Shown here one piece after another: positions 37,498 to 47,454 of a DNA stretch of 64,000 nt. Made by a program: the position numbers and the translations under genes. The stretch covers positions 62,001-126,000 of the forward strand of contig JAKFUG010000027.1 in the NCBI GenBank assembly GCA_021732785.1. The letters are read 5' to 3'. Within the stretch, counting starts at the first letter, position 1. Each line of letters starts with the position of its first letter. The stretch is from Planctomycetaceae bacterium (lineage in GTDB: Bacteria; Planctomycetota; Planctomycetia; Planctomycetales; Planctomycetaceae). The notes under the pieces were generated by a model. It made no database searches and had not been told where the DNA came from. It was given only the letters and a program-made list of their open reading frames with translations.

Positions 37498-37856
37498 CCC
37501 TGCCCCCAGAACAAAACGATGGCCCGTCGTCCCTCATGGACGGCGTGTGCAACATCGAACCGTTATCTTCGGTGACTTGAACACAACCGCTACCGTCGAG
37601 TTGGTCGTCATAGGCGTTGAACTTTGCCGCGGCGATTAGGGCGAGTTTGCCGGTTGGGCGAAATCGAACGGTCGTAGTGAACCCTTGGACCGATCGAGGT
37701 GTCGGTTCCGATTTGACACGGTAACTTGGGGAATCGGCGATTTCGGCCATTTCCTCCCACGGGTCAGAACTGTAGGATTGGATGGGTTCCTTGTCGGCGA
37801 CCGTGGCCGACGAGTGTTACAAAACGCGAATTCTCGCGTGGAGAGTGAAACGACGT
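37498..37856. other. Divergent intergenic region before phoH
   Basis: No gene is supported. It lies between the ExeA-type gene and phoH, which are transcribed apart, and must hold promoters for both. No boxes or hairpins stood out on reading. Confidence 0.4.
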
Positions 37857-38918
37857 ATGTCCGACGGCACCGTTCGGTTTCGCAGTCAAAATGATGTTCG
37901 CAGTCTGCTCGGTACACGCGACCGCAATTTGCGGCGACTGCGTGACCGGCTGCACATCGATGTGGTCCTCCGCGGCGAAGAATTACAGATTCGGGGCGAG
38001 CCGGCGCAAGTCGAGCGCGGCACCGAAGTCCTCTCGGAACTGCGCGGGTTGATCGAACGGAAGGGCTTCCTTCCCGACGACGAATTCGACCGCGTTCTGG
38101 AACGTTCGATGGAATTCTCCGATCCGGACGAGACCGGCGATGCGTCGATCGAAGTCTTTCACAAAGCCCGGCGGGTGATGCCGCGGACGGCCGGGCAGAA
38201 GCGGTACATCGAAACGATTCGGACGCACGATCTCACGTTCTGTGCGGGTCCCGCAGGTTCGGGTAAGACCTATCTGGCGGTCGCGATGGCGGTCAATGCG
38301 CTGCGGCAGGAACAGGTTCGCAAGATCGTGCTCGTTCGCCCTGCGGTAGAGGCCGGTGAAAAGCTCGGTTTCCTCCCAGGCGACATGCTGGCCAAGGTCA
38401 ATCCGTATTTGCGACCGTTGCTTGATGCCCTGAGCGATATCCTCGATTTTGAGCAGGTCCAACGGTACCTCGACCGCGATGTCATCGAGATTATCCCGCT
38501 GGCATTCATGCGCGGACGGACGCTCAACAACACCTTCATGATTCTCGATGAAGCCCAGAATAGTACCACGACGCAGATGTTGATGTTCCTGACTCGAATG
38601 GGACATCACTCCAAGATCGTGGTGACCGGCGATGCCACGCAGACCGATCTTCCGGAAAACGTTACCAGCGGGTTGAACGACGCGCTGCACCGATTACGCA
38701 ATGTGCCGGGAATCGGCACGGTCCATTTGTCCGGAGAAGATATCGTCCGCCATCCCCTCGTACGGCGGATCGTGGCGGCGTATGATGTCGGCCGTCCGCA
38801 ACCGGCCGTAAATGGGCACACGGTCGGCCCGGTGCCAGTTGGCAGTGAAAAACCGACGGGGGAAACGTTCCCCCACAATGGGGAGGATGCCCTCCTTCCC
38901 GATTCCCCTTCAGCCTGA
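37857..38918 (+). CDS. phoH: PhoH-family ATPase
   Basis: The ATG at 37857 gives 353 residues. Residues 1-110 contain a KH-like region (RDNRNLRRLRDRLHIDVVLRGEELQIRG type). The PhoH ATPase domain follows with Walker A GPAGSGKTYLAVAMAV, an RPAVEAGEKLGFLPGD motif and Walker B NTFMILDEAQN. PhoH-like proteins bind ATP and are linked to RNA metabolism. The gene is the first of a conserved operon phoH-pgpH-ybeY-corC seen in many bacteria. The next start is only 6 nt away. An in-frame ATG at 37782 would add a stretch without family homology. Confidence 0.93.
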   Translation: MSDGTVRFRSQNDVRSLLGTRDRNLRRLRDRLHIDVVLRGEELQIRGEPAQVERGTEVLSELRGLIERKGFLPDDEFDRVLERSMEFSDPDETGDASIEVFHKARRVMPRTAGQKRYIETIRTHDLTFCAGPAGSGKTYLAVAMAVNALRQEQVRKIVLVRPAVEAGEKLGFLPGDMLAKVNPYLRPLLDALSDILDFEQVQRYLDRDVIEIIPLAFMRGRTLNNTFMILDEAQNSTTTQMLMFLTRMGHHSKIVVTGDATQTDLPENVTSGLNDALHRLRNVPGIGTVHLSGEDIVRHPLVRRIVAAYDVGRPQPAVNGHTVGPVPVGSEKPTGETFPHNGEDALLPDSPSA

Positions 38919-38924
38919 TCCTGT

Positions 38925-41249
38925 ATGCGTTTGTTTTCTCAACGCCGTTCGCGGTCGGCCAAGGCCGCGACGTTGACGGCTGCAACGAAGTGGTCTGGCC
39001 GCATCAGCGGTCATCTCCGCAACGTCGATGTGTTGCTCCGTCTGGCGATCTGTTCGGCTTTTCTGATTCTGTTGGCCGGCGTGCTCGGCAGTTGGCGGGC
39101 ACCGTTTCGTTATCGCCTGGGAGAATATGTCCCCGACGGAATTCTCGCGCGGGCCGATTTCGAGCGCATCAATCTCCGCAAGACCGAACTGGCCCGGCTC
39201 GATCGCGAACGACTCGTCGCCCCCATCTTTCGCAACGACCCGGCCCCGTTGCGCGATCTTGCAACCACGTTGAGAAGCGACCTGTTTGAAGTCGCTGCGG
39301 TACACGATCCGAACGACCTGGCGGACGTGGTCCGGTCGGCGTTCGGCTTCCAAACCGACGCGGCGAACCACGCCATCCCCGATCCCATGCTCCGCGAATG
39401 GGAGGCCCTGCGGATGGTCATCGGCCCGCAAGAATCCAAAGAGCGGACGATTGATGAACTGGTCGATCAATTCACCACGTTTACGGCTCCGCTGCGGGCC
39501 AGCGGGGTGCTGAACCCGGCGGAAATTGGCCGTCGCGATATCACCCTCGACCGCCGCATCAGCGTGGTGGGTGTCGACACCGTTCTGGAAGACGATACGC
39601 CGCTGGAAACGCTGCCGGCATCGCAAGCGCTGCTGGACGAATCCTTGAAAGCCGGCGGTCGGCTGGCACAACAGTGGAGTCAATTCGCGACGCTGTCCCG
39701 CATCCAGCCATTGCTGGAGCGCTGGCTGCGACAGCGGATTGTCCCGACTCTGGTCTATGACGAAGAATCCACGACGCAACGGCTGCGTGAAGTCCGTAAA
39801 ACCACGCCGTTGGAGAAAGATCAGTTTCAACGCGGCCAGGTGCTGGTCCCGCCGGGGGCGTGGATCGATGAAGAATCGCTCGATATCTTGCGAGCCCAAT
39901 ACGACACCATCGAAGCCGTCACATCGTGGACGGACCGCGTGATTCGACTCGCTGTGGCGATGACGCTGCTGTTCGTGCTCGCGAGCGTCCATGCGTACTA
40001 TCTGATGCGCAATGAACCGCGGATTGTGTATCACGTCGGCCGCATGACGGTTTATCTCACAACGATCACCCTCTCGGTTGGTTTCGGACGACTGCTTGCC
40101 GGGCACGGTTGGCGCGGCGAACTGGTTCCGCTGTTGTCGACGGTGATGATTCTTGCCATCGCTTACAATCAGGTTCTCGCGGCACTCACCGGTTTCTCGC
40201 TGGCATTGCTGCAGACGATTGCCGCCGGGGGGAACGTGATCGATTTTGTGGTCGCCATGAGTACCGTGGCCGCCGCCGTTGTCCCACTGACGGCGGTCTC
40301 TTCGCGATCCAAGATCGTCTCGGTCGGCTTCGGCATGGCGGTCACCTATTGTGTCGTCGAATGGGGCATGGCCATCGTTCGCTATCAACAGTTGGACCGG
40401 CTGTGGACCGACTGGTATCTGCTGTCGGACAGTATTTCTGGTGCGACATCCTGTTTCGTAACCGGGCTGCTGGTGTCCGGAACGTTGCCGTTTATCGAAA
40501 AAGTTTTCGGTGTCGTCACCGATTTGAGTTTGCTGGAACTGAGCGACATTTCCCACCCGCTATTGCAGGAACTGGTCCGTCGCGCCCCCGGGACCTACAA
40601 CCACTCGATTGGCGTGGCCACCATTTCGGAAACGGCCGCGGATGCCATTGGCGCAAATGGGCTGCTTTGTCGTGTCGGGGCCTATTATCACGACATCGGC
40701 AAGATGCTGAAGCCGCAATACTTTGTCGAAAACATCGCCGCGGGCCAGGAGAGCCGGCACCAGCATTTGAACCCCGCCATGAGTACGCTGGTCATCATTG
40801 GCCATGTGAAAGACGGTGCCGATCTCGCCCATCAACACAATCTGCCGCAACCCTTGACCGATTTCATTGAGCAGCACCACGGCACCACGCTCGTCGAATA
40901 CTTTTTCCATGCGGCCAGCAAGCAGGCGGAAGCCCAACCGGAAGAGTTCCGGACCGTCGTTCAGGAATCTTCGTTCCGTTATCCGGGTCCGAAGCCACAG
41001 ACCCGTGAAGCTGCGGTGATGATGATCGCGGACGCCGTCGAAGGGGCGAGCCGCACGCTGGCGGAGCCCACACCGAAACGCATAGAAACGCTGGTCCACG
41101 AGATCGCGATGAAACGGCTGCTCGACGGCCAGTTTGACGAAAGCAAGTTGACATTGACCGAACTCGCGATCGTGGAAGATTCTTTGACGAAATCGCTCAT
41201 CGGGATTTACCACGGCCGTATTAAATACCCGGACCAGAAGACCGCGTGA
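38925..41249 (+). CDS. pgpH: 7TM-HD phosphohydrolase (PgpH/YqfF family)
   Basis: This 774-residue protein begins with a cytoplasmic basic stretch and one membrane helix, then a long extracytoplasmic domain of about 280 residues, six or seven closely packed helices (residues 340-520) and a C-terminal HD domain (HSIGVATISETAADAIG, AYYHDIGKM, MSTLVIIGHVKDG). This is the layout of PgpH, which hydrolyses cyclic-di-AMP in Firmicutes. Its presence in a phoH-ybeY operon is conserved. Whether it acts on c-di-AMP here depends on a diadenylate cyclase, which is not in the window. Confidence 0.9.
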   Translation: MRLFSQRRSRSAKAATLTAATKWSGRISGHLRNVDVLLRLAICSAFLILLAGVLGSWRAPFRYRLGEYVPDGILARADFERINLRKTELARLDRERLVAPIFRNDPAPLRDLATTLRSDLFEVAAVHDPNDLADVVRSAFGFQTDAANHAIPDPMLREWEALRMVIGPQESKERTIDELVDQFTTFTAPLRASGVLNPAEIGRRDITLDRRISVVGVDTVLEDDTPLETLPASQALLDESLKAGGRLAQQWSQFATLSRIQPLLERWLRQRIVPTLVYDEESTTQRLREVRKTTPLEKDQFQRGQVLVPPGAWIDEESLDILRAQYDTIEAVTSWTDRVIRLAVAMTLLFVLASVHAYYLMRNEPRIVYHVGRMTVYLTTITLSVGFGRLLAGHGWRGELVPLLSTVMILAIAYNQVLAALTGFSLALLQTIAAGGNVIDFVVAMSTVAAAVVPLTAVSSRSKIVSVGFGMAVTYCVVEWGMAIVRYQQLDRLWTDWYLLSDSISGATSCFVTGLLVSGTLPFIEKVFGVVTDLSLLELSDISHPLLQELVRRAPGTYNHSIGVATISETAADAIGANGLLCRVGAYYHDIGKMLKPQYFVENIAAGQESRHQHLNPAMSTLVIIGHVKDGADLAHQHNLPQPLTDFIEQHHGTTLVEYFFHAASKQAEAQPEEFRTVVQESSFRYPGPKPQTREAAVMMIADAVEGASRTLAEPTPKRIETLVHEIAMKRLLDGQFDESKLTLTELAIVEDSLTKSLIGIYHGRIKYPDQKTA

Positions 41250-41270
41250 TTGGCAGCCGAATCCACTATC

Positions 41271-41744
41271 ATGCTGACCATTCAGAATCGCCAGACGCGC
41301 TGGTCGGTCAATCTCACCGATCTGGAACAACGTTTGAGGACCGCCATCGCCGCGGAAGCCCCGGCTGCGGCGGAAATCGCCGTCGTGCTCGTCGACGACG
41401 CCGAAATCCACCGCCTTAACCGAGAATTCCTCAACCACGACTGGCCCACTGACGTCATCACGTTTTTTGACGATTCTCCCGAGGAAATCCGCGATTTCGG
41501 CCCCATCCGCGGTTACGGGCGGGCGATCGCCGGGGAATTGGTTGTCAGCGTCGAAACCGCCTTCCGGGAAGCGCGGCGTCAAGGGTGGGGTATTGACGAC
41601 GAATTGTTGCTATACTGCGTCCACGGGTGGCTGCACCTGTGCGGCTACGACGACCTCACCGACGACGAACGTCCGCAGATGCGGCGGCGCGAACGTGAGG
41701 TGCTGGGACTGTTCGGACTGTCCCCGCAAGACCTGGAAGACTGA
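41271..41744 (+). CDS. ybeY: Endoribonuclease YbeY
   Basis: From the ATG at 41271 this is a 157-residue YbeY, with a TTG alternative at 41250 just after the pgpH stop. The core motif HGWLHLCGYDD supplies His118 and His122. The third zinc ligand, normally His (position 128), is Asp here. YbeY works in 16S rRNA 3'-end maturation and ribosome quality control. Other planctomycete YbeY proteins have, from memory, the same LHLCGYDD form, so this may be a lineage feature rather than a defect. It is flanked by pgpH and corC, a typical order. Confidence 0.9.
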   Translation: MLTIQNRQTRWSVNLTDLEQRLRTAIAAEAPAAAEIAVVLVDDAEIHRLNREFLNHDWPTDVITFFDDSPEEIRDFGPIRGYGRAIAGELVVSVETAFREARRQGWGIDDELLLYCVHGWLHLCGYDDLTDDERPQMRRREREVLGLFGLSPQDLED

Positions 41745-41863
41745 ACCATTCGCCCATCGACAACCGAACTGTCCGCCATCAATGTTCTTTTTCTTTCAAG
41801 CATGAATCGCGACTTGTCCCAGTACCGCCCGTACGTTTCGCGTCCCTCAGGGGGCCAATCCTG

Positions 41864-43177
41864 ATGACGCTTCTCGCAGGCTTGGTCGCATTCCTGATGG
41901 TGCTGGTCGGCTGGTCGGCACTCGGCTGCTATGCCCTCACCGATTACGCCTACAGCCGTCTTGAAGAGCTGTGCGAACGGAACGGTGTCGTCCATCGCTT
42001 TCAGGAAATCTTGCGGCAGCAGGACTTGGCTTTGCTGGGCCTGCAAGTCCTGCAAACGTTAACGACCATCGGGTTGACGGTCGCGGTAGTCATCTGGATC
42101 GGCATCCCGACCGGTAACGATCCGGGGTTGATCGCCCAATGTGTCGGTCAATACGCCTTGTGCCTCGGTGCCACGGTGATTGTGGCGGACCTGTTCCCGT
42201 GGACGGTGGCCCGCGTCGCCAGCGAACCGTTTTTGTACCGCTTCTGGCCCATTATTCGGGTCTGGCTGTGGCTGCTCCATCCGGTGATTGTGCTGGTCCG
42301 GAAAGCCGATCGTTATGCTCACCAGATGCGCGGCCGCGGGGATGCCGAATCGGATAACGCCTCCGTGATTGGCGAAGAAATCCGCACCGTGGTCGATGAA
42401 GGCCGGCGCGAGGGTGTCATTGAACAAGACGCCGGTCAAATGATCGAGCGCGTCATCGAATTCCAGACCGAAGACGTCGGCGCGATCATGACGCCACGGA
42501 TCGACATGGTGTGCATTCACGTCGAGGCGAATCTGGAGGAAGCCCGCAAGGAACTGATTGAATCGGGCCATTCGCGCGTGCCGATCATCAGCGATTCCAC
42601 GGACGATATTCTCGGGATTCTGTACGCCAAGGATTTGCTCCGAGCCCTCGAACCGCGACGGCAACCGCAGGACCCGATTCCGGTGCTCCGCGACATTATC
42701 CGCGAGCCACTTTACATTCCGCACACGACGGCGATTCCGAAGTTGCTCGACCTGATGCGCCGCCAGCACGTGCAGATTGCCATCGTCAACGACGAATACG
42801 GCGGCGTGGCCGGTCTCGTGACGATGGAAGACATCATCGAAGAAATCGTCGGGGAGATTGCCGACGAGTACGATGAAGAGCAGCAACACGAAGACATTGT
42901 CACGATCTCGGATTCGATCGTGGAAGTCGATGCCCGCGTGCATCTCGACGACTTGAATGAACGCTTCGAATATCACCTTCCTGAAGATCAGGAATTCGAC
43001 ACCATCGGCGGGTTTGTCTTTTCCGTGATGGGACGCGTGCCCACCGTGGGGGAAACCGCCGAGTGGAACGGCGTACGCTTTACCGTTCTTGATGCCGACC
43101 GCCGCACCATTGTTCGCCTGCGGATTGAGAAGCTCGCTGACGGCGAGGCGAACCACGCCGACGATTCCGAGCGATAA
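41864..43177 (+). CDS. corC: CorC/HlyC-type CBS transporter-associated protein
   Basis: This 437-residue protein has an N-terminal membrane part of about four helices (DUF21-like, residues 1-145), a linker, a pair of CBS domains (DVGAIMTPRIDMVCIHVEANL, RRQHVQIAIVNDEYGGVAGL) and a CorC_HlyC domain at the C-terminus (DARVHLDDLNERFEYHLPED). Proteins like this handle Mg/Co efflux or membrane divalent-cation balance. It is the fourth gene of the phoH operon, 119 nt after ybeY. The ATG is preceded by AGGGGGCC. Confidence 0.9.
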   Translation: MTLLAGLVAFLMVLVGWSALGCYALTDYAYSRLEELCERNGVVHRFQEILRQQDLALLGLQVLQTLTTIGLTVAVVIWIGIPTGNDPGLIAQCVGQYALCLGATVIVADLFPWTVARVASEPFLYRFWPIIRVWLWLLHPVIVLVRKADRYAHQMRGRGDAESDNASVIGEEIRTVVDEGRREGVIEQDAGQMIERVIEFQTEDVGAIMTPRIDMVCIHVEANLEEARKELIESGHSRVPIISDSTDDILGILYAKDLLRALEPRRQPQDPIPVLRDIIREPLYIPHTTAIPKLLDLMRRQHVQIAIVNDEYGGVAGLVTMEDIIEEIVGEIADEYDEEQQHEDIVTISDSIVEVDARVHLDDLNERFEYHLPEDQEFDTIGGFVFSVMGRVPTVGETAEWNGVRFTVLDADRRTIVRLRIEKLADGEANHADDSER

Positions 43178-43191
43178 CGGTCGTCTGCAGG

Positions 43192-44622
43192 TTAACCGAA
43201 CAAATCCACCAGCGGCCGCGGGTCATCAATGATCGACACCGGGCGGCCTTGCGAGTCCGGCAGTCGCACTTCCGGATCGATGCCGAGCGCATGGTAAATT
43301 GTCGCCGCGAGACGCTCCGGCCCCAGTGGTTCGGAGACCGGGTACGCACCGTCCTTGTCCGATTCCCCGTAAGTGATGCCGCCCCGGATTCCCGCTCCGG
43401 CGAGCATCCCCGGGAATAACGTCGCCCAATGATCGCGACCACCGGTCCGGTTCACGACATGCGTGCGGCCCATTTCGCCCACGGCGACCACCAGCGTTTC
43501 ATCGAGCAAGCCCCGCTCTGCCAAGTCGTCCAACAGCGCGGACGCCGTTTGGTCGAACTTCGGCAACAAGTGATCGCCGACGTCTTTCGCATTGATGTGC
43601 GAATCCCAGCCGTAGCCGTTGGGGGCGTCCCAATGAACCGTGACGAACCGCACACCGGCCTCAACCAGCCGCCGTGCCATCAACGCGGATTGTCCGAACA
43701 GGTGGCGTCCATAGCGATCGCGCTTCTCCGGCGTTTCCCGGCTGAGATCGAGCGCCGCGCGGGTGTTCTTCGACGTGACCAGATTCAGCGCCCGTTGCTG
43801 GAATCGGTCGTACGCCGATAAGGTCCGCGAGGTTTCCAGCGCCGCCAGTTGCTGGTCAAACTGTTCGAGCAACGAATTCCGGCGCTCGAGCCGCGTGTGG
43901 GGCACATCGGAGGACGACAACAGGCCGTCGAGCTGAAAGGTCAGTTCCGGATCGGTGCAGTCGCGGAAATAGGGATCGTCTTTGTCGTCCCGTTTTTCGA
44001 TGCGCGTGGTCACCGGATCATACGCGCGGCCCAACCAGCCGGAGTATTCCCCCGGCCGCACCAGTTGGACGGAGTATGTCTGCAGCCGTCCCAGCGAATT
44101 CGGCACCACCGCATAATTCGGCAGTTCCTTCGGTGGTCCGAAATGTTGTGTGGCGACGCAATCGACCACGGAACCCATTGAAGGCCAGTCTTTCGGCGTG
44201 GCATTGAAACCCCCGCCGATGGGGATATGCCAACGCTTTCCAGTCTGGATGTAATGCCCGCCGCCGCTGTGGTCGTGGTAGTCATGTGAGAAGCTGCGGA
44301 CCACCGCGAACTTATCGGATCGCGCGGCGAGCAACGGAAACTTCTCGCAGATCTGCAGCCCCGGCGTGCGGGAGGCGATCGGCAGGAAATGGCCGCGAAT
44401 TTTCTCCGGGGCCAGCGGCTTGAGATCGAACGTTTCGTGCTGACTGGGGCCGCCGAACAGAAACAGAAAGATGACCGATTTCGCCCGCGCCCGATGATAC
44501 GGCTTTTCCGCTTCGGCTTGCAGCACGCGCGGGAGCGACAGCCCGAGCAGCCCTGCCCCACCCGCCTGCAAGAGCGCCCGTCGTGAAGTTCCGGCATTTC
44601 CCGGCGATTGCAGTGTCAGCAT
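43192..44622 (-). CDS. DUF1501 family Tat-exported protein
   Basis: The ATG at 44622 has GAGG 6 nt upstream and gives 476 residues. The Tat signal is SRRALLQAGGAGLLGLSLP. The DUF1501 domain follows with VIFLFLFGGPSQHETFDLK, the HDYHDHSGGGHYI region, and VVAVGEMGRTHVVNRTGGRDHW. The fold is related to the alkaline-phosphatase superfamily, and the role is unknown. Such proteins are numerous in planctomycetes, often paired with a DUF1549/DUF1553 cytochrome-like partner, which is missing here. Confidence 0.9.
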   Translation of the reverse strand: MLTLQSPGNAGTSRRALLQAGGAGLLGLSLPRVLQAEAEKPYHRARAKSVIFLFLFGGPSQHETFDLKPLAPEKIRGHFLPIASRTPGLQICEKFPLLAARSDKFAVVRSFSHDYHDHSGGGHYIQTGKRWHIPIGGGFNATPKDWPSMGSVVDCVATQHFGPPKELPNYAVVPNSLGRLQTYSVQLVRPGEYSGWLGRAYDPVTTRIEKRDDKDDPYFRDCTDPELTFQLDGLLSSSDVPHTRLERRNSLLEQFDQQLAALETSRTLSAYDRFQQRALNLVTSKNTRAALDLSRETPEKRDRYGRHLFGQSALMARRLVEAGVRFVTVHWDAPNGYGWDSHINAKDVGDHLLPKFDQTASALLDDLAERGLLDETLVVAVGEMGRTHVVNRTGGRDHWATLFPGMLAGAGIRGGITYGESDKDGAYPVSEPLGPERLAATIYHALGIDPEVRLPDSQGRPVSIIDDPRPLVDLFG

Positions 44623-44779
44623 TCTGGCCTCGCAATTCCCGCACAACAAGTCAACAGCCGGTTATAGGATATCGGCAACGGCCCAGCGTGTCGAGAGGCC
44701 GCTTTGCCACTGATCACTCCTCGTTCCCTGTGTTACACTGCGGCTTCGGTCAAATCGAGTCGGCGACAGGAAAGCACGG

Positions 44780-45772
44780 ATGACGGATTCTTCACAGACG
44801 ATTTCATTCGTGGTTGAGCGGTACTTGTCCGGCTGCCGGATCGACAGTTTTCTCGCGAAACATCTCCGCAATTACACATCGTGGCGACTGCATCGGCTGG
44901 TGCGGGCCGGCCAGTCGACCGTGAACGGAGAACTCGCGGATTACAAACAGCGGGTCTTCACCGGGCAGGAAGTTTCCGTGCGTTTACTGGAACCGCCGGA
45001 TGATTTGATGCCGCCCGATGAGATTCCTGTCCCCATCATTTATGAAGACGACTGGTTCCTCGTCGTCGATAAACCCGCGGGATTGGTAGTCCATCCGTGC
45101 GGAGAAAGCCCCCGCCGGACACTGACCAACGCGATTCAGTGGTATCTCGATGAGCAAGGTCCGCTGAAAGGCATCCAACGTCCGGGGGTGGTGCATCGGC
45201 TGGATCGCGAAACCAGCGGACTCGTCACCGTCGCGAAGCATCACCTCGCGCACCGGCTGTTGTCGATTCAATTCCAGAAAAGCCGTGTCTCGAAGGCGTA
45301 TGTTGCCCTCGTCGACGGTGTGATGGCTGATGACGAAGGGGTCATCGATCTGCCGATCGGTCGCGTTCCCGGCTGCAGCAGTGCCTTGATGACCACCCGC
45401 GGCGATGCCCTCGAAGCCCGCGCCTCGCGCACGGCTTACGAAGTCCTCGAACGCTTCCCCCGGCACACACTCGTCCGCGCAAAACCCCGCACGGGGCGAT
45501 TGCACCAGATTCGCGTCCATCTTGCGGCCCTCGGTCATCCCGTCATTGGCGACGAGTATTACGGTCCTTTCGGAGAGTTGAAACCGCCGCGCCCGGAACG
45601 CATGCCCAACGGCAAGCGCCCCGGCCCGCCGATGTCACCGTGGATCGATCGGCACGCCCTCCACGCCGACGGCTTGTCGTTCACGCACCCCATTCATGAA
45701 ACGTGGATGGAGTTCGCCGCACCGCTGCCCGCGGATCTGCTCAACGCCATTGAAGCGGTGAAAGCGCAGTAG
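44780..45772 (+). CDS. RluD/RluA-type 23S rRNA pseudouridine synthase
   Basis: This 330-residue protein has an N-terminal S4-like RNA-binding domain (RIDSFLAKHLRNYTSWRLHRLVRAG), then the catalytic domain with VVDKPAGLVVHPCGES and the HRLDRETSG motif holding the catalytic Asp. The C-terminal RTGRLHQIRVHLAALGHPV matches the family. It converts uridine to pseudouridine, most likely in 23S rRNA; RluD versus RluC cannot be settled. It is convergent with sthA, 18 nt apart. Confidence 0.93.
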   Translation: MTDSSQTISFVVERYLSGCRIDSFLAKHLRNYTSWRLHRLVRAGQSTVNGELADYKQRVFTGQEVSVRLLEPPDDLMPPDEIPVPIIYEDDWFLVVDKPAGLVVHPCGESPRRTLTNAIQWYLDEQGPLKGIQRPGVVHRLDRETSGLVTVAKHHLAHRLLSIQFQKSRVSKAYVALVDGVMADDEGVIDLPIGRVPGCSSALMTTRGDALEARASRTAYEVLERFPRHTLVRAKPRTGRLHQIRVHLAALGHPVIGDEYYGPFGELKPPRPERMPNGKRPGPPMSPWIDRHALHADGLSFTHPIHETWMEFAAPLPADLLNAIEAVKAQ

Positions 45773-45790
45773 TCGAGGAAAGCGGAACGG

Positions 45791-47260
45791 TCACATCGTT
45801 CCCGCGGCGCACAATTCCGTCAATTCGTCAATCGATGACAACATGTCGGTCTCTGCGTCTTCGCTACCCGGAAGCATTTCGAGGTCGAGCTTGTTGAGAC
45901 CGTTGAACGCCGCCACTTTGAACGCTTCGGCCATCGTCGGATAATTGAAGACGGTGTCTCGGAAATACTCCATGGTGCCGCCGAGAGCCATCACGGCCTG
46001 GCCGATGTGGATGATTTCCGTCGCGGTGTCGCCGATGCAATGGACCCCGAGCACCTGCTTGGTTTCGCGATGAAACAGCAGTTTCAGCAGCCCGTTTTCG
46101 TCGCCGGAGATCTGACCGCGGGCAATTTCGCGGAACTTCGCCACGCCGATTTCATAAGGCACGCGCTCTGCCGTGAGCTGCTGTTCCGTCTTGCCGACCA
46201 TCGAGATTTCGGGAATCGTGTACAACCCGTACGGCAAGTTCTGATAGGCGACGTACGGCCGATCGAACATCGCACAGACAGCCCGACGGCCCTGCTCCAT
46301 CGAAGCACTGGCCAGCGACGGAAAACCGATGACATCGCCCACGCCGAAAATGTGCGGCACCCAGGTGCGATGCTTTTCGTCGCACCACAACCGGCCGCGG
46401 TCATCGCTTTTCAGTCCCGCCGCCGGGAGATTGAGCGAGAGGGTATCCCCCACGCGACCGGCGGCGAACAACGCCGTTTCCGCAATCAGCCGCTTGCCAC
46501 TTTCCAAGCGGACGGCGGCCAGACCTTTACGCAGCCGATCGATTCCCACCACATCTTCACCTAATCGGAAGACCATCCCGAGCGCCCGGGCATGAAACAT
46601 CAGCGCTTCGACGATTTCCCGATCGCAGAAATCCAGCAGTCGTTCCCGACCATCGACGACGGTCACTTCGACACCCAGGGTCGCGAACATCAAACCGTAT
46701 TCGATCCCGATCACGCCGGCACCAATTACGATCATCGACCGCGGGATCTGATCGAGTCGCAGAAGCTCGTCCGAATCGAAAATCGTGCGGCCGTCGAACG
46801 GGATATAACTCGGCCGCGCGGGTTTGGTTCCGCAGGCCACGAGGATCTTGTCCGCGGAAACGCGCTCGGTGTGACCATCACGCAGCACCTGTACCGTGTG
46901 GGGGTCCACGAACTGCGCTTCCCCCGCGAAGAGATCGACCTGATTGCGATCCAGATATTCCTGAATGACCTGCATTTCCCTTGAGACGACTTGATCGAGC
47001 TTGCGGCGGAGATCATCCATCGTGATCTTCCGCTTCTGCACATAGCGGTCTTTGTAGACCTCGCGGTGCTTGTACCCCGAGAGATACAGAATCGCTTCCC
47101 GCATGGTTTTCGAGGGAATCGTCCCGGTGTGCAGGCAAACGCCGCCGAGATTTTCCGGGCGGCGTTCGATCAGGGCGACACGTTTCCCGAGCTTCGCCGC
47201 CGCAATGGCACCGCGTTGTCCCGCGGGACCGCTTCCGATGACGAGCATGTCGTAGCGCAT
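45791..47260 (-). CDS. sthA: Soluble pyridine nucleotide transhydrogenase (SthA-like)
   Basis: This 489-residue flavoprotein has the FAD motif MLVIGSGPAGQRGAIAAAKLG, then GGVCLHTGTIPSKTMREA. The second Cys of the usual dithiol is a Thr, as in SthA-type enzymes that lack the redox disulfide. The NAD motif is IVIGAGVIGIEYGLMFATLG and the C-terminal dimerisation region includes GLLKLLFHRETKQVLGVHCIG. It should interconvert NADPH and NADH in the cytoplasm. It is a single gene, with fhcB starting 194 nt downstream in reading order. Confidence 0.9.
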   Translation of the reverse strand: MRYDMLVIGSGPAGQRGAIAAAKLGKRVALIERRPENLGGVCLHTGTIPSKTMREAILYLSGYKHREVYKDRYVQKRKITMDDLRRKLDQVVSREMQVIQEYLDRNQVDLFAGEAQFVDPHTVQVLRDGHTERVSADKILVACGTKPARPSYIPFDGRTIFDSDELLRLDQIPRSMIVIGAGVIGIEYGLMFATLGVEVTVVDGRERLLDFCDREIVEALMFHARALGMVFRLGEDVVGIDRLRKGLAAVRLESGKRLIAETALFAAGRVGDTLSLNLPAAGLKSDDRGRLWCDEKHRTWVPHIFGVGDVIGFPSLASASMEQGRRAVCAMFDRPYVAYQNLPYGLYTIPEISMVGKTEQQLTAERVPYEIGVAKFREIARGQISGDENGLLKLLFHRETKQVLGVHCIGDTATEIIHIGQAVMALGGTMEYFRDTVFNYPTMAEAFKVAAFNGLNKLDLEMLPGSEDAETDMLSSIDELTELCAAGTM

Positions 47261-47454
47261 TGCCGGCCCCCAAACGGAATGCGCGATGCCAGCAAAGTCG
47301 CCGCAGCCTGCGCAGTCTCTCGTTCCGAGATCGTCTGTGCGTGAGAGTGGGAATCAGGCAGAAGGCTTTCTGTTCACGCAAAATGAGGAGTCGACGTGAA
47401 GTCTGCGGGCTGTGCCGATTTTACCGGCGCACGCTCACCGTTTTGTCGCGGCTG

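Noticed and set aside
38910-40556. 548-codon open frame on the minus strand opposite pgpH
   Set aside because: It is antisense to a gene with clear 7TM-HD motifs, shows no family motifs and is Gln/His/Arg-rich, as expected from the complement of a GC-rich coding strand.
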